Source of the DNA: Symsagittifera roscoffensis
Taxonomy: Eukaryota > Xenacoelomorpha > Acoela > Convolutidae
NCBI RefSeq assembly: GCF_963678635.1
Contig: NW_026970604.1
Location: 7,501-71,500 of the forward strand
Direction of reading: 5' to 3'
DNA: 64,000 bases
Below the pieces are notes generated by a model. That model had not been told where the DNA came from, made no database searches, and worked only from the letters and a program-made list of their open reading frames with translations. The position numbers and the translations under genes were made by a program. Shown one piece after another: positions 57,830 through 64,000 of the stretch. The first letter of the stretch is position 1, and each line of letters opens with the position of its first letter.

Positions 57830-58765
57830 TACCCGGGTTGACCTCCATACACCGAAAATGGTTATCATACAATTCCATACTTCAAGTGTATGGAAAAATG
57901 CTTGTCATACAATTTTCATACAATTTCTAAAAATGGTTGAAAACTGGTATAAACTTAATTCTGTGGATGTTTGATTCTTATAAAACAGACTGGTGATAAA
58001 AAACTGAGGTTCTCGTTTTTTTGAAAAAAATGCTTTTCATACAATTCCCATATATGGGAATTGTATGAATGGAATTTTTTTGATGGCGACACAATTTCAA
58101 GTAATTTTGAAAATTTGGCCCAAAAAATTTTTTGTTTTTTTCAACCGCAAATCGAATTTCGTACGCAAACAAACATTTTTTGAAATTTTTTTTTGCATGC
58201 AAATTTTAATATTTTGTGTGCATAACGTAGTCCTGGATACGATAAAGTTGGCTTTTAATTTCTTTTCACTTGAATTTTTTTTTTCAAAAACGCAGAAAGT
58301 TCCTATTTCTTTTGTATGGGGTGTTAATGTAAGCCTTGATCAATGTCTGATAACTTGAAAATTCAAAAATTTGAAATAATCACCATTAAAAAATTTTTGC
58401 CAAAAAATAAAAGTTCGTTACTTTTGCTATATCAATTGTGAAAAACATCCAAACTCAGGTCGTTTGCTATGCATTGTATATGCAAGACCATCCAACTTTT
58501 GGTGTTTTGAGTAACCAAGGTCTTTGTCACTTGTGTTCGGTTGCAAACACAACCAAAAACTTTTCAGAAACTGAATTTTGAAAGAAAAAATCAAAATTTT
58601 TGGTTTATGGAAAAACATTTTTCAGACAATATTCATTTATGGAAAAATCTTTATCATAGAGATTTCATACAATGTTCTGTACGTATGGCATTGTATGGAA
58701 TTGTATGACAAGAAGTTTTTCATAAATGGAAATTGTATGATTAGAAGTTTTGGTCAACCCGGGTA
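57830..58765. mobile_element. Foldback/MITE-like element with 14-bp terminal inverted repeats
   Basis: Left end TACCCGGGTTGACC (57830-57843) and right end GGTCAACCCGGGTA (58752-58765) are perfect inverted repeats. Flanks GTCGACT and GTCGCCT could be a 7-bp target duplication with one mismatch. Subterminal regions on both sides are packed with CATACAATT(C)CATA words in opposite orientations. A 34-bp perfect palindrome lies at 58036-58069. No transposase frame is present, so it would be non-autonomous. Confidence 0.75.
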
Positions 58766-58899
58766 GTCGCCTTAGCACGGGCTTTTCTGGTAGTTTAAGC
58801 AATTTTCGGTATTTGAAAATGTATTGTTTTAATTGTGCTGGTATTTGAGTTGCAAGAAATTGCGTTGATTTTTATGAATTCGTGTTTGTGATCCATATG

Positions 58900-59289
58900 C
58901 AGTGATGTTCAGTTAAAAAAGTAAAACCGACGTTTTAACCATTAACCAATTAAAATATTTTAAACCAAATCGGTTAAACCAATTTTGCTGTCATTGAAAA
59001 ACAAGTAATAATTGTTCTAAAAATTAGTCCCTGAACAATCCGTATTTTCTCCTAAATGGAGGGATGGTTGATCCGAAAATTGTTATAATTTGCCAAAATT
59101 GCTAATTGTCGATGGAGTGAAGGTTTGGCGAGGCGTGAAAAAAAACAATTCTTGGAAAACTATTATTATGGTCCAGTTTTAATAAGTTGAAAACGGTTTA
59201 ACCAATTTGTTTAATCAGTTTGACAAACCATTTATTAAACCTTTTGGTTAAACCAATTGTTAAACAAATAGTTATATTGGACATCCCTG
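58900..59289. mobile_element. Possible hAT-like miniature inverted-repeat element
   Basis: CAGTGATGTTCAGTTAAA at the left and the complement CAGGGATGTCCAATAT at the right are imperfect inverted ends. Inside, GGTTAAACCAATT-type words occur in both orientations. Flanking octamers TCCATATG and GTGATATG match at only 5 of 8 positions, so the boundaries are uncertain. Confidence 0.4.
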
Positions 59290-60310
59290 GTGATATGAGC
59301 TTTTAGGTTTTTTGTCTTTTGTGTTGAATTTTTGGTTGGTCTATCTATTATATTCTCTCTGTAGTTTTTCGTGGTCTTTTCTTTTATTTTTTTCTTGGTC
59401 TATTTTTTCTTCTTTCTATGCTTGCCTCTGTTATTTTTAGTATGAATTGAGTGCTGTGATTCATGTCGATTTTTTGTAATAAGCGGCAATACGCAACTGG
59501 CGACATTTTAAAACAGTAGATTAAACGGCAAAACAGATTTACGTGCCTTATACTTCTCGCGTCGAATTTGAGGAGAGTTGATTAAAGCGAAGTCAGTTTT
59601 TTTCTGCGCAGGTTAAATGACGACCGAAACAGCTTTAAGATGAATCCGAAGGCTTTTCATCCGAATCCAGAGACCTTTCGGGAGAGAAGTCGAATAACAA
59701 AAAAGCTCAAAAACGTGATTAAGAAATTTTTTTAAAACTGTTTTTATTTTTTTGGCAGCATATACTCCGGCAACAAGTCGATGAATAAGTGATCTTTAAA
59801 ACTGGTTGCTAAAGTTTGGTTGATTTTTCTGCATATATTCTTCTTTTGTTGGTAAATTATGCTCCCGGAACTATATTTTTCCACAGCAGAGTAAAATCTT
59901 TAAGCGTGAATGCACGAAGTCAAGAAACTTGTTCACTTCATTAGGTCTTAAAAAATAATCTTGCTCGAATTTAGTTTTTGGTTTGATTATTACACAAGCA
60001 ATGCTTGTATTATAGTATGAACTATCTTTTTGTGTCCAACCTAAATCGCAAATATTGATGCGATAAAATGTGTTCATTTTCAAAGTGTTCATTTTGATCA
60101 AAAACCTGCTATTAAGTACAGCCAATGCTAAGGAAGTTATACAGACTATTATTGTTTCGACTTTCGACAAATTTGTTTCTTCAGACAAACTTCGGCTTTT
60201 TAAATTGGCGTTTTTGACGGGATTTTTTTAAATATCATTCAAAAAGCATTGTTGTCTTGAGCTTATATTTGGAGAGATATTTCACCTGTGATCATTTTTC
60301 GTAAAGTTAG
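59290..60310. other. Unrecognised DNA with one 105-codon frame
   Basis: A minus-strand frame at 60188-59871 (105 aa, with FLRPNEVNKFLDFVHSRLK) is the only notable open frame. I recognise no family. The downstream minus strand is readable in other frames (for example LFIDLLPEYMLPKK near 59790), so it could be a decayed gene or exon. Low confidence that it is real. Confidence 0.3.
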
Positions 60311-60495
60311 GGTGTTTGAGCATTTTGGCCAATTTAGGAAAATAAACGAGCGATATATTTCGCGCTATTAACGCGTAAGCCGAGATTTAATCCGTCTTAG
60401 AAATCGTTCGGGGGTTTGGCCATTTTAGGACAATTAACGCGCGATATATTTCGCGCTATTAACGCGTAAGCGGAGATTTAATCCGTCTTAGAAAT
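60311..60495. repeat. Two-copy 91-bp tandem repeat with ACGCG/CGCGT words
   Basis: CGATATATTTCGCGCTATTA begins at 60351 and again at 60442, and both copies run on to GAGATTTAATCCGTCTTAGAAAT. Each unit contains CGCG dyads (TTCGCGCTATTAACGCGTAA), unusual in this AT-rich sequence. Confidence 0.88.
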
Positions 60496-61314
60496 TTTGT
60501 AGACTCAAAAATTTACTCATTCAATTTTCCCTGTAACGCTATCGGTCATATTTTTGCTTGTGTATGCGAAGTGCAACTTCGCCTCTGTAACAATAGTTCG
60601 TTTCAAATTCATACGGAAGCAAAATACGCTCTGCCATGAAAAAATCCAAAAAAGCGAAAACTCGTGATTTCCATTTAATTTCATTTCATAAATGGTCTTA
60701 TGTTTACAACGTTTTGATATTTTGTTTTAAGGAAAAATTCTCAGAAATTATTATTCTTCGAATTTGTTTTATTTTCGACGTTTGATTTGTGATTATTTTA
60801 CAAGTTGCTTTCAAATAAGTTTTTCTAGACAAACTACGCACTCCGATAAGCACGCAAGTGGCGCAATAAATGGTCAAAATGTATCGTTTAAAATACGCTC
60901 GCTCTCCCTTACCCTTTTTTTTAAGAAAAAGCAAAAATAAAAACATAATATTTAATTTTACGCTTGCGATTAGCAGGCGTTATCAAATCGGATTATAGAC
61001 TTTTGCGGGTTGACAGCTAGTTAAGCAATTGACTAAATCATTAGTGCAGTATTCAATTTTCCAGCAATCATGCTCAAATTCTTCAAACTTATCTATTAAA
61101 AACTAGTTGACTGCTAAGGGCTTAGGCTCGAATCCGTTCAGCATCTGTTTTTTTTAAATCATGGTATTTAGTATCGAAAAATTATCGTCTTACCAGCTAG
61201 TACCCGATTGCAATACCTTTGCTTATCGGAAGGGTAATAAATATAATCAAAGACACTTTCATTTACAATAAAATTATCTTACAGCCCAAGAAAATTAGGA
61301 AATGTGGAAACTAA
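60496..61314. other. Unrecognised AT-rich DNA
   Basis: No supportable gene; the 80-codon minus-strand frame at 60946-60704 is lysine-rich and unremarkable. It ends where BEL integrase sequence begins at about 61315, without visible LTR or poly-A, so the right BEL copy is 5'-truncated or rearranged here. Confidence 0.5.
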
Positions 61315-63664
61315 GCCGACAAAACATAAGCCATTTATCGGTCCCGCTGATATCATTCGTTCCACCGGACGGATTGTGCGCTTAGTGAACACCGAGTTTG
61401 ATACTAAGCACCCAATATTACTCGACGCCCGACATACTCTAGTTCGTTTGTTGGCCCGCAGCCTCCACCACGAGCATTTTCAAGGTTTAGATTACATGCG
61501 CTCCGTTTTAAATATGAAATATGCAATACGTTGCGTCGACTACTTCGGTCTATCGAAAATCAATGTGTAACAAGCCGTAAACGCAAAGCAAGTAGCATCC
61601 AGCCAATTATGTTCGATTTACCTGTCGAACGTCTCGGATATAGGCAACCACCCTTTAATCATACGGGTGTGGATTACTTTGGACCGCTTTAAGTTCCGGT
61701 TCGCAGAAGCACTGAAAAAAGATGGAATTCTTTTTACTTGCCTCATCACCAGGGCTGTACACCTTGAGATTGTACCATCTCTGGACACCAGTTCTTGTGT
61801 CATGGGCATTGAAAGGTTCATTGCGCGTCGTGGTACACCAAGCAAAATCTGGTCGGATAACGGCACGAACTTCGTTGGTGCGGAAAAGGAATTACTTGCC
61901 TGCATCAAGAGCTGGAATGGCATGGCTCCGACCATTTTTGCACACAAAGGTGTTACTTGGAAATTTAACCCGCCAGGCGCACCCCATCATGGCGGCTCCT
62001 GGGAGCGCCTCATCCGAAGCGTGAAGCGCGTGCTTAACGATATACTAGGCAGTAGGCGAGTCACCGAAGAGGTGTTAGGAACAACACTCTGCTTAGTTGA
62101 GCAGGCTTTCAAATCGAGGCCAATCACTCCCGTTATTACTGATTCACGTGAGTGTGACCTCCTCAGTAACACAGACTTTTCCAAAAACTATGAGTGGTCA
62201 CGAGCTATTTGTGATCCGTTAGAAAACAGTGATACAGAAGTAGCTGAAACAGAACAAACTCTGATAAATAGAAACATCAAAACTGAGAAACAGAATATCA
62301 CACTCTCAAAAGAGGCTAAAATTATGAAAAATTGTTCATCAAAGAAAGAACTGACCATAGATCTAGCGTCACAGAAAGGAGCATCGAATTGTCTAAGCGT
62401 GCTCTCCCTAAAAATACGATTTCTCTCTCAACAAATCAGAGTTTAAAGATGGATTACATCTGAGATATGGATGGGAACCACCAAACACCCCACATACATG
62501 CCCGTTCACACTGGCCCACTCCCTACACTGTACCAAAGGTGGATACGCTCACCTAAGACATAATGAAATTCGCGATACTCTTGCGACACTCCTGGACAAA
62601 GTATGCCATGATGTTGAAATAGAGCCGAAACTTCAATCGTTGGAAGGCGAAAGCTTTCACACAAAACAAGCACTACTGAAGATGACACTCGACTAGATCA
62701 AGGCAAATGGACTCTGGGGAGGCCGAGTCAGCCGAACTTTTTTCGATGTAAAAACTTTTAATCCTCATGCTAAATCCTGCCCTAAAACTATATCTGACGC
62801 CTACAAATACCATGAGAGTCAAAACATTAAAATACCAACAAAGAATTCTGGACGTTGAACACAGCAGCTTTGTTCCACTAATTTTTGCGTGTACCGGAGG
62901 AGCAGCACCGGGCTCTACAAAAACCGTCCAGAAACTAGCAGAGAAACTAAGCGAAAAACGGAACGAATCATACTCGGGCACAATTAGCCAAAAAGAACAA
63001 AAATAAGTTTTGCACTTCTGAGGAGTGCAATCCTCTGCTTTAGGGGGTCACAAAAACTTAAAAATACATCCAACACAGACAATTCTATCTGTGCTGTAAT
63101 CGAGGAGGGTAGACTTTGTTTGACAATTCTCTTGATGCATTAAAATAGACTTGATTTATTCATAAAATTTTGTCGATGTATTTATATAGCGTTGGTATGT
63201 CCCTATCCAACCTGTGCACGTACCGTCGCATGACGGAAGGGCCCATTTTAAAAAACTTTTTCACGTGAGTTAGAAGCGTTAACCCCAAACCATTTTTTGC
63301 TTGGACAACATGCCACAAGCTTTCCTTCGCTTTTACCTGGGGAGCACTTCGATCACAAGAAAAGGTACGTGCGAGCGCAGCCACATGCTAACTTGATTTG
63401 GTCTCGTTGGCTTCGAGAATATGTTCCCTCGCTGAAAAAGCGTGTCAAGTGGCACACTCATACTGACTTCACTCTTAAAACAGGCGATCTCGTGTGGGTG
63501 ATTGAGCCCGATAGTCCGCGTGGGTACTACCCTCTTGCCCGAATCGTCGAGCTTAACTACGGACAGGACGGTTGCGCTCGATCCGCCCTTGTTAAGACCG
63601 CCACCCGTGAAATCACTCGGCCGACCTTTAAGCTCGCTCCTGTTCTTACTATTCAGGGGGGAGG
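61315..63664 (+). pseudogene. pol: BEL/Pao integrase and C-terminal domain (interrupted)
   Basis: Segments are 61304-61570 (zinc-binding, LLARSLHHEH), about 61660-61700 (VDYFGPL, first catalytic Asp) and 61667-62153 (core, with TRAVHLE, D in WSDNGTNFVGA and E in APHHGGSWERLIRS). The C-terminal DUF5641-like part is open at about 63271-63650 (LTPNHFLLGQH, WSRWLREYVPSL, LKTGDLVWV). Defects are a deletion near 61540, a TAA right after VDYFGPL, a frame change near 61723 and the nested insertion. Apart from these the reading frame on both sides of the insertion joins directly, so it was interrupted fairly late. Confidence 0.92.
62144..63270 (+). mobile_element. 5'-truncated non-LTR retrotransposon nested in BEL integrase
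   Basis: Insert 62154-63260 (about 1107 bp) is flanked by a perfect 10-bp target duplication TCACGTGAGT (62144-62153 and 63261-63270). The plus strand encodes, in broken frames, the C-terminus of a family common in invertebrate genomes: LASQKGASNCLSVLSLK, then LHLRYGW, then CTKGGYAHLRHNEIRD, which carries an RHN motif as in restriction-like endonuclease LINEs. RTFFDVKTFNP, VEHSSFVPLIF..TGGAAPG and SFALLRSAILCFRGS follow. The coding frame ends at about 63144, then comes about 115 bp of 3' UTR without a poly-A tail, containing a small CCGTC..GACGG hairpin (63223-63236). Clade assignment is inference. Confidence 0.88.
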
Positions 63665-63665
63665 A
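63654..63665 (+). promoter_or_regulatory. Polypurine tract of right BEL element
   Basis: AGGGGGGAGGA directly precedes the LTR start TGTTGC and overlaps the last codons of pol. It is the expected primer site for plus-strand DNA synthesis. Confidence 0.8.
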
Positions 63666-64000
63666 TGTTGCAACGCAAATATAAAACAAGAGTAAAAAAG
63701 CATATAAAATAAGACCAAATGGCCAAGCGGACTAAGACAACGTGACATGACAGTTGAAGTAGTTCGAGTCCTCCACCTGCCCATGTATTAATATACTAAA
63801 AAGGGGATATATCCTATTTTAACAGTTTTTTTTATTCCTTCAGCCTTGATTAAGGCTGACTGCTAAAAAAAAGCAATTTGTCTCAAGGACATTACCGACC
63901 GGTTCTTGTGGCTAGCTTGCGCCGATTTGTACCAAAAACGAGCTGATGATAAAAATGTTATATGATGTTATGATCGATAGAAAATGCCGAAATTTATCTA
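63666..64000 (+). repeat. 3' LTR of right BEL/Pao element (incomplete)
   Basis: Begins TGTTGCAACGCAAATATAA and is collinear with the minus-strand LTR 7855-8302, reaching the block equivalent to 7925 before the window ends. It contains the A-box/B-box pair at 63720-63771 and a perfect hairpin CAGCCTTGATTAAGGCTG at 63841-63858, one mismatch in the left LTR. Confidence 0.9.
63720..63771 (+). promoter_or_regulatory. tRNA-like A-box and B-box pair inside the right BEL LTR
   Basis: TGGCCAAGCGGACTAAG (63720-63736) and AGTTCGAGTCC (63761-63771) match pol III internal promoter consensus elements. The start-to-start spacing of 41 nt is close to that in tRNA genes. Flanking bases do not pair as acceptor or T stems. 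Confidence 0.55.

Larger units (their letters stand above)
61315..64000 (+). mobile_element. BEL/Pao element, 3' part (plus strand, right end cut by window)
   Basis: Starts inside integrase (KPFIGPADIIRSTGRIVRL). It matches the minus-strand copy at the left end of the window base for base over long stretches, but is independently damaged: for example AATACGTTGCG here versus AATACTTGGGTTGCG there. It continues through the integrase core, a nested non-LTR fragment, the DUF5641-type C-terminus and a polypurine tract into the 3' LTR at 63666. Confidence 0.93.

Noticed and set aside
59871-60188. Host gene exon on the minus strand
   Set aside because: Only 105 codons, no family recognised, no supporting splice pattern that I could establish; kept only as an unrecognised frame.
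62154-63260. DNA transposon as the source of the insertion in BEL integrase
   Set aside because: No terminal inverted repeats, and the content matches a non-LTR retrotransposon C-terminus in plus orientation.
63713-63800. A genuine tRNA gene in the BEL LTR
   Set aside because: A and B boxes are present but flanking bases do not form acceptor, D or T stems, and no anticodon arm is evident.

Overview
This window is repeat-rich, AT-rich eukaryotic (animal-type) genomic DNA. I see no convincing host gene, rRNA, tRNA gene, operon or CRISPR array. The coding signals I recognise all belong to mobile elements: a BEL/Pao LTR retrotransposon family, a Ty3/gypsy retrotransposon, a second gypsy family surviving only as tandemly amplified integrase fragments, a Polinton/Maverick protein-primed family-B DNA polymerase, and the 3' end of a non-LTR retrotransposon with a restriction-like-endonuclease type C-terminus. 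This mixture fits an invertebrate metazoan; I cannot name the species from sequence alone.

Layout. (1) 1-8302, minus strand: a decayed BEL/Pao element cut by the window edge, from its 5' LTR (7855-8302) through gag to the integrase zinc-binding region. Its gag carries a 1067-bp internal tandem duplication. (2) 8303-9836: AT-rich DNA, a cluster of ATCGATTATA-type repeats and a G-rich GGTACGT minisatellite. (3) 9837-23469: a head-to-tail array of a gypsy integrase fragment in two unit lengths (about 1.02 and 1.29 kb) with a 4-unit higher-order order. (4) 23470-32728: AT-rich, largely gene-free DNA ending in the N-terminal half of a Polinton polymerase, followed by only 76 bp of a gypsy LTR (32729-32804). 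(5) 32805-48277: a second copy of regions 3-4, with a shorter array (32805-39010), the same AT-rich DNA and the same polymerase half. (6) 48278-55214: a complete, fairly young Ty3/gypsy element (two 215-bp LTRs, 5-bp target duplication GTCAC) sitting inside the polymerase coding region. (7) 55220-56919: the C-terminal half of that polymerase, with a foldback duplication. (8) 56920-61300: a Polinton end-like inverted segment, a 936-bp foldback element, a possible hAT-type miniature element, a 91-bp tandem repeat and unrecognised DNA. (9) 61300-64000, plus strand: the 3' part of another copy of the BEL/Pao family, with a 1.1-kb non-LTR fragment nested in its integrase and its 3' LTR running off the window.

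History that can be read directly: a gypsy element jumped into a Polinton polymerase. Then a block of about 14.2 kb reaching from inside the integrase array to base 76 of the gypsy LTR was tandemly duplicated. After that the array in one copy changed by one long unit, which is visibly chimeric. The two copies still differ by only scattered substitutions and small indels, so the duplication (or an assembly artefact that mimics it) is recent.
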